Source: Mortierella sp. BCC40632 (taxonomy: Eukaryota; Mortierellomycota; Mortierellomycetes; Mortierellales; Mortierellaceae). From it: 64,000 bases of DNA. Below are positions 9,061 to 21,769 of the stretch, one piece after another. The stretch is from the NCBI GenBank assembly GCA_011634665.1, contig WAEK01000002.1:3490501-3554500 (forward strand), written 5' to 3'. Both the position numbers and the translations under genes were made by a program. Positions within the stretch are counted from its first letter, which is position 1, and each line of letters opens with the position of its first letter. A model generated the notes under the pieces. It was not told the DNA's origin. It did not search any database and was given only the letters and a program-made list of their open reading frames with translations.

Positions 9061-10068
9061 CTCGCTATACGATGATTGTGTGCATGTAGGGACATGGTAA
9101 GAACTCCGAGCGGAGGAGGATTCGGGGCTACAATTTCATCCACTCGTTGGAACAAGTATGGCACTTTTACAGCCAAATTCAAGTCAGGATCCACGGGTGC
9201 TGGCATTGTCACGGCCTTTTTACTTTCCAACCCAGCTATGGGCGAAGAGATTTCATTTGAATTGACAGGTAAAGATCCCAAGAAGGTGATCACCAACTAT
9301 TACCTGCGCATGCCTGTGCCCGACCACGACCACGACCATGGTCACAACCACGGTCCCAATAGTGAGCAACCTCATCTACAGGCCCATATACATCACTCAC
9401 CCAGCCGACGACATCACCCTCATCATCATCGGCATGCACATACAAAGCTCATTTCTCATGAGGAGACGCACGATCTCAAGCGTGACTCAACCCAACACGA
9501 ATTAACATACAAGATCGAATGGACCGAGCAAGTGATTCGCTGGTCCGTGGATGGCAAGGTTCTCCGAACTGTATATGCCAAGGATACACCCAAATCAATC
9601 CTCTCCACTGGTTGCAGTGGTCTCCCTGTCAATGCTATGCAAGTCCAGTTGACAGTTTGGGATGCTGGTTATTTGCCCGAGACATCCGAGTGGGCGGGTG
9701 GAAGGACCAATTATGGCGAGGATAGCACAAGTGAATACGTTGCAACCGTGGACTCGGTTGAGATTGCTTGTCGAGATTCGAAAGAAGGTCGTAAGTCCTG
9801 GCCTGGTCCTGATGCGATGCGTCGACTCAAGATTGCTGCTGCACGGGACAAGCAGATGAGGAAGTTGGCTCGAATGAGTGCAACAGGGGATCATGGTGTA
9901 ATGACGAGTGTCAAGGAGTTCTTTGAGGTGGCACTTTTATCGCTTATCAAATGGACGTTTGTGTTGCTTTCGATTGTCTGTGGTGCTGCGTATCTCACGG
10001 AGCCCAAAGCGAACGGCTTGCGACCTATGCGTGCATCAAACCCGGAGATTGTTCAGATGGCATCCTAG
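8240..10068 (+). CDS. GH16 Crh-like cell-wall transglycosylase with His-rich insert, membrane anchored
   Basis: Exons 8240-8495, 8637-8898 and 9090-10068 give about 498 residues. A signal-anchor segment (residues about 25-44) precedes a Cys-rich region (CPATEPCCN, then GCDP) of the type found at the N-terminus of fungal GH16 Crh proteins. The jelly-roll core follows (GFGATISSTRWNKYGTFTAK, then SEWAGG). The catalytic motif, normally E-I-D-x-E, here reads EEISFE, with Ser in place of the middle Asp. A His/Asp-rich loop (about residues 250-300) interrupts the domain. A C-terminal hydrophobic helix (about 455-475) suggests membrane anchoring instead of GPI. The family cross-links chitin to beta-glucan at the wall; activity of this variant is uncertain. 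Intron 2 contains a (CT)n tract. The exon 1/2 junction leaves the CC-C spacing one residue short of usual, so it is the weakest point. Confidence 0.85.
9005..9058. repeat. (CT)n microsatellite in GH16 intron 2
   Basis: About 27 uninterrupted CT units lie just before the exon 3 acceptor at 9089. Confidence 0.95.
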
Positions 10069-10643
10069 CTATCTGTCTTCTAGTTGCATTCTTTGTCAAA
10101 AAGTAATGTACACAGCCAAGAGTCGCTAAAAAAAAAGAAAAAGAGGACAAACCAAACCTTTGCCTTGTTGCCTTGGTAGTAAAAGTCCAGGGGTGAGGCG
10201 AAAGGCGGTAGCTCAAAAGTCTGGATCAACTTTTTTTTTCTCCGTATTGAATTTGATTATTTGCTCAAGTGTCATATAGTTTGTTGTAGCTGAATAAATA
10301 GTGCAGCTCATAAGCTGCCAGCTTGAAAAAAGAGAAGCCCCAAGATGGGGCTACCTGATCTAGAAACGTCGCTCCATGCCAATAAGAGAAAGATAGCTTT
10401 TTGTCCACTGACTTTTCATGATGAAGGTAAATAGAGACTGGTCAAAAGCAAGTTGTCCTTATCCCATTCGCATTGATATCGCATGACGGGGCTGTCGTAA
10501 CTTTTGATGGTCATCCTCGCATTTGGGCGCAAATCATAGGCAGGAGTCAACATGGCCCCATTTTATTCGGAAAGGGTTCTAATGTGCTCTACATCCAGCA
10601 TTGACTCTTGTTACAAATTGGAGGTGTGTGTTTTTTTATCCGC
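10069..10643. other. Convergent intergenic region
   Basis: The interval lies between the 3' ends of the GH16 and RING genes. I see only short A runs and AATAAA-like signals (AATAAATAG near 10294). Confidence 0.5.
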
Positions 10644-11906
10644 TTATGAATACATCCAGTCTTCGTCGATTTCAGCCTCGGCAGCATATTTAGCCAACTC
10701 TTCGTCCCGTTTCTTTTTTATCCAGGTGGGATCATCCGATGGTACCTCAGCTCTGCAGGAGGGGCAATTGTTATGCTACCAAAGCAGGAGAGGGAAAGAG
10801 ATAAAGAAAGTGAGAATAAGGGTTGAATGAACGGTTAATACTCTATCTTCAAGAGAGCTGCTATTCTCAATTAAGCATTGCTTCTTCTTCTTTTTTTTTC
10901 ATGGATTTCCCTGCTTCTTTAAAACGGCCACTTACAAGTTCTAGCCATGGAACAATACAGTCTCGATCAAAGTGGTGTTTGCAAGGTAGTTTTGTCACTC
11001 CTGCCTTAGAGTCATTCTCGGAAAAATTTTCATTGCAAATAATACAAGCCTCGTCTAGAGAAGGAGAAAAGAAAGAAAGGGATGTGAGAGAGGATCTAGA
11101 GATAAAAAGAAAAAAAAAAAAAAAAAGGAAAAAGAAAAAAGAAAGAAAGAAAGAAAAGAAAGAAAAGAAAACTCTCTCAGATAGTAGATATTAGGCAGCA
11201 TCCCTTTTAACATACCTGATCTCAGTTCCTTGGTTGGCACATAAGGAAGCTCCCTGATAAATGACTTGGATGCTGGTGGGGGACCGTGCTTTCCACTAAC
11301 ATGTTTGGAAATTGGACGCAAGGTCAGATCAATGTCCATGTCAACACAGTGAAGAGTCAAGATTCTTAGGACACATATACACACGCAAAAAAAAAAAAAA
11401 AAAAAAAAAAAAAACGACCATAAAAAAATAGGTTACCTTGCGTTCGCTTCGTCCATAAGTTGAGTAATCAGGTTGTCCAGAAATTGCTGGTGTTGCTCAT
11501 CTCCTAACGTTTCCTCTCGCTCACGAAATGATCCAAACATCCTAAATTGGACACCAATCATGTTAGATCCAAGATAAACTGACAAAATGAATATGGAGAA
11601 CAGGAGGTAATTCCATAGGTCCTTATCCAAAAAAAAAAAAAAGAGAGGTCCTGGTCTTTACTCTGCAAGTCGGTGAAAGTCACCGGCACTCGGAATACCC
11701 GAGAGGGGAGAGGTCCAGTTCGAGGAAGGGTGATTGCGTCGGCTATCTTCTCCTGCCTCATTGGTATCCTCTCGTGGCATAAAGTGGGACAAATCCGGGT
11801 TTAGATAGTTGCTGCCTCCGCCATATCCGCTCTGGTTCGTTGTCGAGGTTGATTTGCGTGTGTGATGAGGGTCCTCAAGACTGTGATCCTGAAAGTACGA
11901 TGCCAT
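10644..11906 (-). CDS. RING-H2 E3 ubiquitin ligase, YBR062C/RNF126-like
   Basis: Five exons (11906-11662, 11541-11437, 11295-11216, 11054-10936, 10775-10644) with closing phases give 226 residues. The N-terminal 80 residues are polar and disordered. A PPPASKSFIRELP segment before the finger and a RING-H2 (CIIC, then LPCKHHFDRDC, then NNCPSC) follow. The C-terminus EIDEDWMYS resembles the end of yeast YBR062C. All eight zinc ligands are present. The likely role is transfer of ubiquitin from an E2 to unknown substrates. Introns 2 and 3 contain A/T homopolymers (11107-11126, 11386-11414). Confidence 0.88.
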
Positions 11907-13605
11907 TTTGTGCGGCTTGCTGGTCTGATATTGTTGATCCTTGTAAATTCCTGACTGTGGGTGAGCGTTTTCGTGAGGCGAAAGGTCCAGAGAGTCGGCG
12001 TGCAGATGGCCAAGAAAGGGGGGAAAGAGTAAAGAGGAAAACCATGGAACATCAGGCGACGAATTTGGCCCTGACTCCTGTTGTGGCTGGGTGGACTAAG
12101 GTGTGCGTGGCAGGACACGCAATCGTTGCAATGTGAGAGCCGTGCCGGAGGGCTCGACGTAGTATTAAGGGTTCATTTGAAAATTGAATGAAAAGGAGCA
12201 AGCCCAAGTGTGTAGGTGTGCTCGTCTACAAAGGACGTTTGAAGCTTGGATCGCAGTTGTCCTGTTGCCTACAGCTTTCCCAGGACGCGAAGTCAGACTA
12301 GACCCTTGCACTATGGCTGCTTTAAGCGTTATTCTCGAAAGTTTTCCTGACACACAGGTCGTTTGTCTCCTTTTGGTCAATGTGTTGACTCGTTCTTCTC
12401 ATAGCTTGGCGACCCAGAACGCACCCGTTAGGGAGAGCATGGACCTCCTGAACAAGGATACTCCAGTTCACTTTCAAGGCGGCTGGTAGATGCATTGCCG
12501 TCCAGTAAGGAGGGAAAAAAAAAAAAAAAAAAGTCCAGGCTCTGAGCTTGAGGTGACTGGCATGTGCTGGTGCAGTACTTTTGTAGTGCTGCCGACCTTG
12601 AGAAGACACTTGGTCAACCAAGGCTTCCAACCTTGCAAGTCGTGGGAGTCAACGATTGAATGTTTCGAGTTTTCGCTGATATTTCGAAAAAGACTTGCAA
12701 GCAATGTGTTGTTCTCGACGGAGCGGTTGTCGCCCTCAACGCCTATTTTTTTTTTTTTTTTTTTTTTTTTGAAACCAATCGCTGGCGCATCGACAAAGAC
12801 CACTCGGTTGTTGACTCGGGGGATGTGGTCAGGGTACCCAGAAATGGTGGCAAATGCTTCGGGGCTGTGACAGCGATATTCTGAACTAGACGCAGGTTGG
12901 GTCTTCAAAGTCTTCATCATGATCTCTCACTCTTTGAATTCCTGCATGAGTCAGAGCAATGACGACATTTGCCTGGGACCTTTTGCCATCTCGATGCCTC
13001 TGGCCAAACAACGATGCTCGGTAGACAGCGGCCCAGCACTCTTACAGCAACTCTGCATAGTGACAAGGCTAGGTTCTGCCTCACTAGTATTTTTGGACAG
13101 GGGCTCTTTGTCAAGGCAAGGACCACGATCGAGGCCCGTACGTAGGCTGATGGCGAAGTCCATACGTAGGCAAAGCGCGTTTGGAGAAAAGCAGGAAGTT
13201 TAAGCGGAAGGAGGCCTCTGGAAAGGGGAGAGAGAGTGAAAAGGAGAGAGGAGAAAGGAGGCATGGTCTGCAAGCCCTATTCCGTAGGACACGCGTTTTT
13301 TATGGCCAAGATTTCCCTTAGCACGCATCTTGAGTTCCCCATTCTTTCTACGTTTCTTGCTCCTGATTCTGATAAGTATTCAGAAATAGCCAGAAAAAAA
13401 AAAAAGGCGCCAGATGTTTTTCTCCGCTTCTACCGTCAGGTAGTGAGACAAGCGTTGTGCTCAGCTCTAGCAACTTTATTGCAGGCAAGTTTCCAAGGAC
13501 GCTTTCGATCGCTAATGGCTTATTGTGGACAAAGTCTCATCTTCTGTTTGAGATCACCGCAAGAACCGGAAAAAAAAATTGATACATGTAGCACTTCCTC
13601 GCATG
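11907..13605. other. Gene-poor region with coding-like debris
   Basis: Minus-strand frames around 12500-12900 and 12950-13200 have protein character (for example residues reading VDSHDLQGWKPWLTK) but are broken by poly(A)/poly(T) tracts at 12510-12530 and 12746-12770 and by frame changes. No gene can be assembled. Confidence 0.4.
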
Positions 13606-13761
13606 TCAATTAAGCATCACTGGTCCCAAACCTTTACCCCACGTTCGACAACTTGTATCAAAAGCGGCAAGGCTTCCAGTAACGGACAAGGTCTCCAAAT
13701 GTCCGAACATGGGAATATCTCTCTCCAGGTACTTGTATCTTTTCTCAAGTGAGGAGCCACC
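13606..13761 (-). pseudogene. Leucine-rich-repeat-like C-terminal fragment
   Basis: An open frame of 51 codons after an in-frame TAA (13762-13764) reads SLEKRYKYLERDIPMFGHLE then TLSVTGSL and ends at TGA 13606-13608. The HLETLSVTGSL segment resembles one leucine-rich repeat of fungal F-box/LRR proteins. Upstream codons in the same frame beyond the stop also look coding, so this seems a broken copy. Confidence 0.3.
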
Positions 13762-16681
13762 TTAGTTGGGTTTCATTTGACCAATAATGCATCCTAAAGT
13801 TACGCCAATGAGACTATCCATTCGTTCTACGCGTCATTAAGTGTGTATCGTGCTCCCGTTCTCGTGGCAAATGAGCAATATTCATTGGCATGTTTAAAGG
13901 GAATAGGCCAAATGAAGGTGGCACAACAGAACAAACGGTAGTCCGGCTGGGTAGCGCCCAGGTGCAGTTGTCATTTCAGGAGAGAGAGAGCTCTGTTGTG
14001 AAAAATAGTCAATTCCATAGACCTTGACATCTACATATCCTCTAACTCTAGATGAAAGCTAAATGAGTTGATTCTATTGAAGACAATAGAGGGATAGTTG
14101 ACCAGAGAAAGACAAGCTAGTAGTGTCTTATATTCATTAAAGAATCCACCTTGTTTCTCAGAGCGGTCGGCGTCGTGCTTTAGAAAGATGAACCAAATAG
14201 TGAACACATCTTATCGAAGGAATCATGCCCACTCTATTGACCATAGGTCCGTCTCAGTCATTTTCTTGTCCTCCTCCATCGTCGTTTTGCCTCGTCACTT
14301 GGAGGTGTGTAATATCAAACAAGAGTTCTGGGATTGGGGACAAGAGGGAAGACCCGGCTCATTCTAACTTTATGAATGCCAGCTGTTGTATATCAGGCGA
14401 AAGTTAATGGTAATGGGCAAGTATACATCAAGGTGCAATCTGCAGTGTGTAGATTACTTAAAAGGCATTGAATAAGGGTGCTTTCAGTATACCCGGAATC
14501 GATAGGAGAAGATGAACATGAGAGCTAATGCTCACGCATAGAGCAAAAAAAAAAAAAAAAAAAAAATAGCTGGGCATCTCTTCACAGTAGACAGGCAGAC
14601 AAGCTGGACAGAGAGATAGAAAAAAAAAATTCAAAGCAAAGAGCTGTAGAAGCTGAAGTTGTAACCATCTTTGCCAAAACAGATATTGGGACACAGAATA
14701 TAAAAGAATGGGCTATGGCGCTGTGAGGTGTGATGTGTGTGTGTGTGTGTATATTTGTGTGTGTGTATGTGTGTGAGAGAGAGAGATAAAGAGAGAGAGC
14801 ATGTGGTTCTCCTGCACAGCAAACTCAACTCAACATGCAGATCCGAAGGGCAACCACCGTCCTGCTTGCTTTACATAGTTTTACGCAAAAACGCAAGTGC
14901 AGGTCGCGCTGCAAGGGGAGAGGAAGGGGTTTGCAGGGAAGACAAGAAGCGAGACCTGAGAGGCCAAAAGCGCAGATGCTGGATTCGCCCAGGGCTTTCT
15001 TTTTATATTTTGGGCAATTCCTAAAGCTGGACGTCCTGAAAAAAAAAATTGGTCGTATGTGGACGACCAGAGGATGCAAGACAAAGAAAAAAAAAGTGTC
15101 TTCGCTGCCCTGAATTAGTGATTGGACTAGACCCTGGTTGAGGACCTTCCCCTTGGATTTCAGCACGGTGGCAGCAGCTGAAACATGAGGGTCAGGAAAC
15201 AGAAAATGGGAAAGAAAGCGGATGCACATGCTAGAGAATAAATCGAGGACAGGGAAGTCTTGATAGGCGCATTAATGGTGCAACTCGATAACAACAAGGA
15301 CGACGGCAGACAAGCTTAGAGCGACATCATCCTACGCCGCAAATAGACCCATCGAATCAACAAGACGCTGTGTTTTATGCGATGGACGACTCGAAATGAA
15401 GACGGGTGTCCTGCGCAGGTCTGCACACTTGATGGATATAGCCTTGCTCTCTTTCTCTCTTTTCCTCTCTCTTTTCCCCTCTCTTTTCCACTCTCTCTAC
15501 CTCTCTTTTTGCCTCTCTCTTCCCCTCTTTTTCTCTCTCTCAGACCAATTCTTGCTTACGCATCCCCGATCTGGGTCATTGGTCACACGGCAAGAGACGG
15601 AGAGCCTTGTGCATTCCTCGGGCCTCTCTTGGCTTTTTCCTTTACTCCCTGAGAGAACAGGTTTTGGCATCCCATGAAATGGCTTTCATTTCAGTACAAA
15701 ATACATTGAACGGAATGAAAAGTATGCAAAAGAAAAGAAAAAAGAAAAGAGGGAATGAAATGAAAAAAGCGTGGTGCCTGAGCTTCCTTTTGGCTCAGTT
15801 GCCAACTCTCTCATCTTTTTCCCAACTTTTGCTCGCGCTCACTCAACCATGACTCTCCTACACTTTGTTCGCGTCCCTTTTTTCATTTCTTGCCATTCTA
15901 TGCTCGATTTTACAAATAAAGCAAGAGGTGAAAGGGAATCACACCTGAGAGCGAAAACCACCTTCGATGGCAGGTATCGATGCTGAGAGGGAGAGAGAGA
16001 GAGGGGGAGAAAGAGAGAGGAAAAGAGAAAGAAAGAGGAGCAATAAGATGAACGGACAGCGACCATTTGGCTTTTCGTTGAGAGATCAGGCATGGGTAAA
16101 AGTTTTCATACTGACACTGGACCGACATTAAAATGTTCCTGAAAAAAAAAGATACAAAAAAAAGGAAGATGAGAAGGAAGAGTAAGAAAGGAGGATAATT
16201 TGAATCGAAAGAATAGGACATGTGTTCGCTGCTCATCCTTGGTCTCCGTCACCTCTTTGATGAGCTTTATCTTTGGTCAAAATATTCAGTCCACCTTTGC
16301 GCTGTGAGCCGAACTGTGTAGTCTTAATGTATCTTTTCTCTTGCTCTCGCCCTTTGTCCGGGTGTCCAGGACAAGGTCAATTGGATCAAAAGGAACCTTT
16401 TTTTTTTGGTGCAAGATGACATTGACGCAGATACCTCCAGAACAGTAACGCAGCAACAACAATACACACCGTGCGCCACAGGCAGATGGGGAGAGGTCCT
16501 CCGCCTCGTCATTGCCACGCCACATTACGTGAGGAGGAAGGGTGCTTCTTCAAAACCAGAAAGAGCAGAGCGAGGATGGAGGACGAAGGAGGCGGATAAG
16601 TGGATGGAGGAGGAGGGGGAGGAGGAGGAGGACTTGACAAGTCAGTCCATATTGGCGCAGGCAATATGTAAAAGAATCAGG

Positions 16682-16721
<40 letters not shown>

Positions 16722-17134
16722 GAGTCGAAATGAGTGATGGACAAAGTAAGCGAGAAAAGAAGATACAAAGGCAGCGTCTGCTGGCGCAAGGGATGCCTGC
16801 CAGTCTGCCGACTTGGACCAAGATAAAAAAATCAGCTGCCTTCTTCCTTGTGATTAGAGGACAGGCCATGGGTGGTTCCAATCAAATGAGTTCCCTTGAG
16901 GGACCGGGTCGAGGTGAGGTCTGGGCGAGGTTAGCGTCCTACGAGGTCCATGGTGTGTGGTATCTGCAGACTACAAAGAGGGTGAATTGGGGGAGGAAAG
17001 AGCCAGAGCCAGAGAAGAGAGAGAGAGGGAAGAGAGAGAGAGAGAGAGAGAGAGAGACAAAGAAAGACAAAGAGAGATACAGAGAGGCAAGGCGCGTCCA
17101 GGGTGGCCCAGAATCGAGTGGGCGACGAACCGCG
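13762..17134. other. Long intergenic region with low-complexity tracts
   Basis: The region holds GT/CA runs near 14739-14780, CT-rich DNA at 15440-15540, GA-rich DNA at 15986-16045, and A-tracts at 14545-14566 and 16682-16718. Open frames here translate to Lys/Arg/Glu or Ser/Leu repeats and are not credible genes. Confidence 0.55.
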
Positions 17135-17141
17135 TATAAAA
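17135..17141 (+). promoter_or_regulatory. Possible TATA box of the phosphopantetheinyl transferase gene
   Basis: TATAAAA lies 506 nt upstream of the start codon, followed by a (CT)n pyrimidine-rich leader (17179-17260). It would imply a long 5' untranslated region or an upstream non-coding exon. Confidence 0.4.
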
Positions 17142-17646
17142 GTGGTCCGAGGACACACCCTTTTGCCAGAGGCTCTTCTCACTTTCTTTCTCTCTTTCTC
17201 TCTTTCTCTCTTTCTCTCTCTCTTTCTCTCTGTCTGTCTGTCCGTCTGTCTTTGTCTACCACCAACCTTGATTCACTTTCACACTTGGATCTGATCTCCT
17301 TCATTTCGCCCTTTTTCTTCATTCATACATTCGTCTCTGGCATCCTTCCATCACCACAGCTCTTTCTCTTGCTGATCTAGTCAGTGTTCCCGCCAAAATA
17401 CTGCTCTCTCCGCACAAGACTCAGGCTTACGATCTCTCTTGGACCCATTCTCATTTGTCCGCTTTTTGCCCATTGTGCATTGCTGCAGGAACAACTTCCA
17501 TTGCAATTCTCAGAAGAGCAAACCCTCGTTCCTGCTCACCTCATTCGAAACTGTACTCGAATCGTTGAACCCCCTCACTTCGGATCCGAAGCCGAGTCAA
17601 ACAACACTTCTCTACTACATACACCTCTATTCATACACAAGAAACA

Positions 17647-18180
17647 ATGACAATTATACGTTGGGCATTCAACATCCACCAACCGCTCCTACTCGAACAT
17701 GTAGAGGCTCTAGTCACTTCATTAACAGCTGACGATTCTCCCAACATCGTTCCTCTATCAAACCTGCTCAACTTCCTGCCCAAGGTTGAATGCGATCGAT
17801 TGCTTCAGTTCCGGGAGGAGACCGGTATGCGGCAGGCCATGATCGGTCGACTGATGATCCATGCCTTCTTTGTCGAGGCCCATGGGTGTCGCTGGGAGGA
17901 ACTCGTTTTTTCGAGATCCGAGACGAACAAGCCCATTCTGGTAAGAAGTACATCCCCCATCCCGCAACTGGAGAGGAAAAAAAAAACGAGGGAGGGACTC
18001 GAAGAGAATTAGATGGGGGTGCAGCAAGGACAGAGAATGCAAAATGACAAAGGAAAGATTCTCATTCGACGGGTAGTTGCTGCCAGAGATCCAGGTGCAT
18101 CTTGGCGTAGGACAAGAGGTTCAGAGAAGGAGGGAAGGTCCCATCTGCCGGTCATTCACAACCGAGGAGCCTGGGAAGTG

Positions 18181-18220
<40 letters not shown>

Positions 18221-19482
18221 CATGCATATCTCGGTGTAACGCTTCGGATCCACCCCAATGTTCTCTTTTGCGTCCAATGAACCACTGTTCTTTCTGTACC
18301 TCGTTTGCTTGCACGATCTCTTCCCGAGATGATGATGAGGCACGTCTTATTTCAGGCATTTCGGGACATTAAAACCCGCCTCGGGGTGGTTGGGAGCGCT
18401 CGCGTGTTTATTGTCGTCATTGGCACAGCGAGCTTTTTTTTGGGGGAGGAAGGAGGGAGGAAGAGAAGGGGGGTTCGTGTCCGTGTTCCCGATGGTAAAA
18501 TGACATCCAGTGTTCAGAGCGATCGAGTGAGGAGGATCATGACCCTCAACTCTATCTTGGATTGAGTTGGGACACAGATCAGGAACATTTGTCGGCCAGC
18601 AACAATCAGCCTCATTGACTCGATGTTGATTTCCATGAAGCACTCCTGCCTCCAACTCGTTTGAGTTTCTTTTGGTCGCTTTTCGACTTTCCCATGACAC
18701 TTTCTAGGATCTCCGTCCCTTCAACAAATAACAAATCCTAATACATGTTCTTCTTGTGCTTCTTGTCTGCATCTCAACTTTTGGTCAAAAAATAGGTTGA
18801 GCCAGCACAATTCCGGAATGTCAGCTTTAATCTCTCACATCACGGAGACTGGGTTGTTTTTGTCGGCGACGCGTCACTTGGCTCTACTCTACGTCTAGGC
18901 GTTGATGTGATGGATTTTCAAGAACAGGTTCCTGGCGAGTCCTTTGAATCATTCTCTGCCTGTTTCCATGACCAGGTATGTACTCAGTCTCTTCTTTCTT
19001 TTCACCTTCCGGTAAAGCCATCCCAATATTTATTCTACACCAAAAAAAAAAAAGAGGAGAATGTGGGCAATGTTGACGGGAGTACTCCTTACACGTTACT
19101 TTCTCAGGCACTCTCTGCTGGGTTCCCTTCTGCTGGGTTATTCTCACGTTCGACTATCCATGACCCACTTACTGAAGAAAGGGGAGAGAGAGAAAGAGAA
19201 AGAAGACAGGGAGCGACCTTTGCTCTTTCTCCACATTCAATCCAATCATGACCGTTTCCTCTCCAATTGACCGTCTTGTCATGATGATGGGCATGATGAC
19301 GATGATGACAGCCTTATTGGTATTGCCCTGCGAGAGCGCATTTGCATGCATGCATGCATGCGCGTGCCTGTTCATGCCTGTAACACCTTTGCCTGTCCCC
19401 CTACTTCTGCCTCCACTCCATCTCCGTCAGAGATTCCAGGGCTGTGTAACATGCATCTCCCTTTCTTTCTTTTCTTTCTTTG

Positions 19483-19539
<57 letters not shown>

Positions 19540-20030
19540 TATATTCTCGAAACTGTTGTTTGTTGGTACAGGATTGGATCGACGACTTTAACCCTCGCCC
19601 CAAACACCGAGCTATTCTTTGCCAACTCACCCCTTCATTGTTTTTTTTTTTTCTCTATCACTCCAAAAAAAAACCTCCCATTTTAACAATCCGCTCGGGC
19701 ATGAATGACCACGTGAAACATCACCTCGAATGTTTCTAGTTCACAACACAAGAACTGTCCTACATGGCAAGGGCACCGTCCGACCCAAATGATCCTACAA
19801 ACACAACAAGCCAGTTACGCAGGTTTTATCGCATGTGGTGCCTCAAGGAGTCGATTGTAAAGGCTTTGGGTGTCGGAATTGACGTTAATCTTAAGTCATA
19901 TGAGTTTTCGATTCAAGCTGAAGATGAGACCATCCAGGTATTGTCCAATGAGAGTTTAAGACTCGACTTTAGAAAAAAAAAAAAAACAGGGACAAAGGGA
20001 GGAGTGTGTGAGAAAAAGGTTGATGGCCTA

Positions 20031-20073
<43 letters not shown>

Positions 20074-20252
20074 GAAGCAGATAGGCTTGGAGAGTGTGTA
20101 TAGGGAGTACACTAACGCACGAAATCCGCGTAAACCGAATGGTTCAGACATGTGTGTGTCGATGTGGGCGGAATACGAGGCGGTGATACTTTCCGCAGTC
20201 TGCTATTAGTGCGAGTGTTGATGGTACTTTTCCTGGATTCTGGGGTAGGGGA

Positions 20253-20288
<36 letters not shown>

Positions 20289-21769
20289 GAAAGGATACCC
20301 AAGGAGAGAACGGGGTGGGCGATGCATGCACTCCCCATGCGACCGAAAGCAAGAAAGCTCTTTTCAGTAGGCAAAGGGCGCTTTCAAGGGGAAGGAGATA
20401 GGAGCAGGGAGCTAAATAAGGGCTAGCTGGGGGGGGGGGAGTAAGGAACAGCGGTGAACTAGAGTGAAGTCTTTGAAAGAGGCTTTAGTCTAGGGGATCA
20501 AGTCCGCGTTTACTCCGTTGGCTATATCCTTTACGCTTCTACATCTTCGCACTCCTTTGTCTCACACCGTCTGAGATCACCTGTCTCTCGAAGAAATCAA
20601 TTCTTCATCTAGAAACGACTGTGGTTGGTTAATCGCTGACACCAGGGACGATGATCTGAGAAGAGGGGGAGAGGATAAAAGATTAAGGATAAAGTTTGAG
20701 GAGCAGGGACAGAGAAGGACGCTCCAAGGCGACCACATGGAGCAGACAAAGATGCAGGAACGTCAAAGGGGCAAAGTGAGTGCGAGAAGACCAATTGAGA
20801 GGTTCTCTTGAGTCTGGCTCGGGTAACTGGGTCATTCCAGTCTAAAGCTGGTTCAATAGTCCTAGAGAGAGAAGAAAAAAAAATACGACCAGCCAGTCCA
20901 TTAATTTCGGACTTCGCCCAGAACCCTTGACTTTCCATACCATTGGGTGCTTTGTCGGTCATCTGCACTGCCTGGGTAGCTGTTCGCGAAAGTGCAAGAG
21001 AGCTGAGAGCACGAAAAAAACGTGAGTCGGGAATGACGCTGGTCCTGTGGTGGAGGTCTCCTTGGTAGGGAGCTTGCATGGCGCATGACCAATTTGCATG
21101 GAGTATCATGCGAATGAGTGGATGAACTTTAAGAGAACTAAGGATGAATAGTTGAGAGAGTCGACGCGAACAAGAGAAAGAGCAAGAGAGCGAGAGAGCG
21201 AGAGAGCGAGAAGGAACAAGGCAGATAGGCAGATTTGTTCCTTCAGACAATTTCGTCCGCCATGCCATTTACTGAGGGATATTGAGGCAGGGGGGGGGGG
21301 TTCCAGAACAATCTCTGCTTCTTTGTTGCTAAGGAAATCAGCGGCAAGGGAGAGTAGGGAGTAGCCGAGAAGGGAGCGGGACCTGTAGTCTCTCTCTTTC
21401 TCTTCTTAGCAGGAATGGCGAATGCATTATCTGTACTCATGCAAACTCTTTTCTTTACCTGTTTGTTTGATCGTTCTCTTCGCGTCTTGCATTGTCTCAC
21501 AATCCCCGTCTCCTGGCAACGTAAATACTTTCTCACGCCAACAGCCCGTTTTATCGACAAGGATGCAAGTCAATGACTCGACGCTAGAGTTTCAGGAGGA
21601 GGGGTGGACCTTTGAAGAGGCCTTGTTGGACGACAATCATTGCTACGCGATCGCGGCCCAGACCGAGATGGAAGGAGCCGGAGCTGCTATGGATGGGACA
21701 GAGATCCAAAAACTTGACTGGAGGGGACTACTCAAGGGTGCAAAGCCATATCATGTCAGTCGCTCTTAA
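17647..21769 (+). CDS. 4'-phosphopantetheinyl transferase (Sfp/AASDHPPT/Lys5 type)
   Basis: Exons 17647-17940, 18796-18975, 19740-19937 and about 21596-21769 give about 281 residues. Family motifs are in order: FNLSHHGDWV, LGVDVMD (Mg-binding GVD), and FYRMWCLKESIVKALGVG (the WxxKE..K motif). The last exon has GWTFEEALLDDNHCYAIA, matching the W-F-E...D..H..A block near the C-terminus of AASDHPPT. The enzyme moves phosphopantetheine from CoA to carrier proteins of fatty-acid, polyketide or lysine synthesis. The introns are unusually long here (855, 764 and about 1658 nt) and filled with A-tracts and (CT)n/(GA)n repeats. The last acceptor is uncertain: about five more residues upstream of 21596 look coding, so a missed small exon or another acceptor is possible. 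Confidence 0.85.

Noticed and set aside
14739..14774. GT-rich run as a possible telomere-like repeat
   Set aside because: It is a simple (GT)n microsatellite without a telomeric unit such as TTAGGG.
14825..15229. Overlapping frames on both strands around 14.8-15.2 kb
   Set aside because: No start context, splice signals or motifs; the translations are Lys/Arg-rich or Phe runs from homopolymers.
16406..17380. A 324-codon plus-strand open frame
   Set aside because: Its translation is poly-Lys, Arg-Glu and Ser-Leu repeats from an A-tract and (GA)n/(CT)n DNA, and it overlaps the TATA box and leader of the next gene.
20609..21268. A 219-codon minus-strand open frame
   Set aside because: It lies inside the last intron of the phosphopantetheinyl transferase gene, is partly low-complexity Ser/Leu/Arg, and has no recognisable domain; kept only as a note on the long intron.
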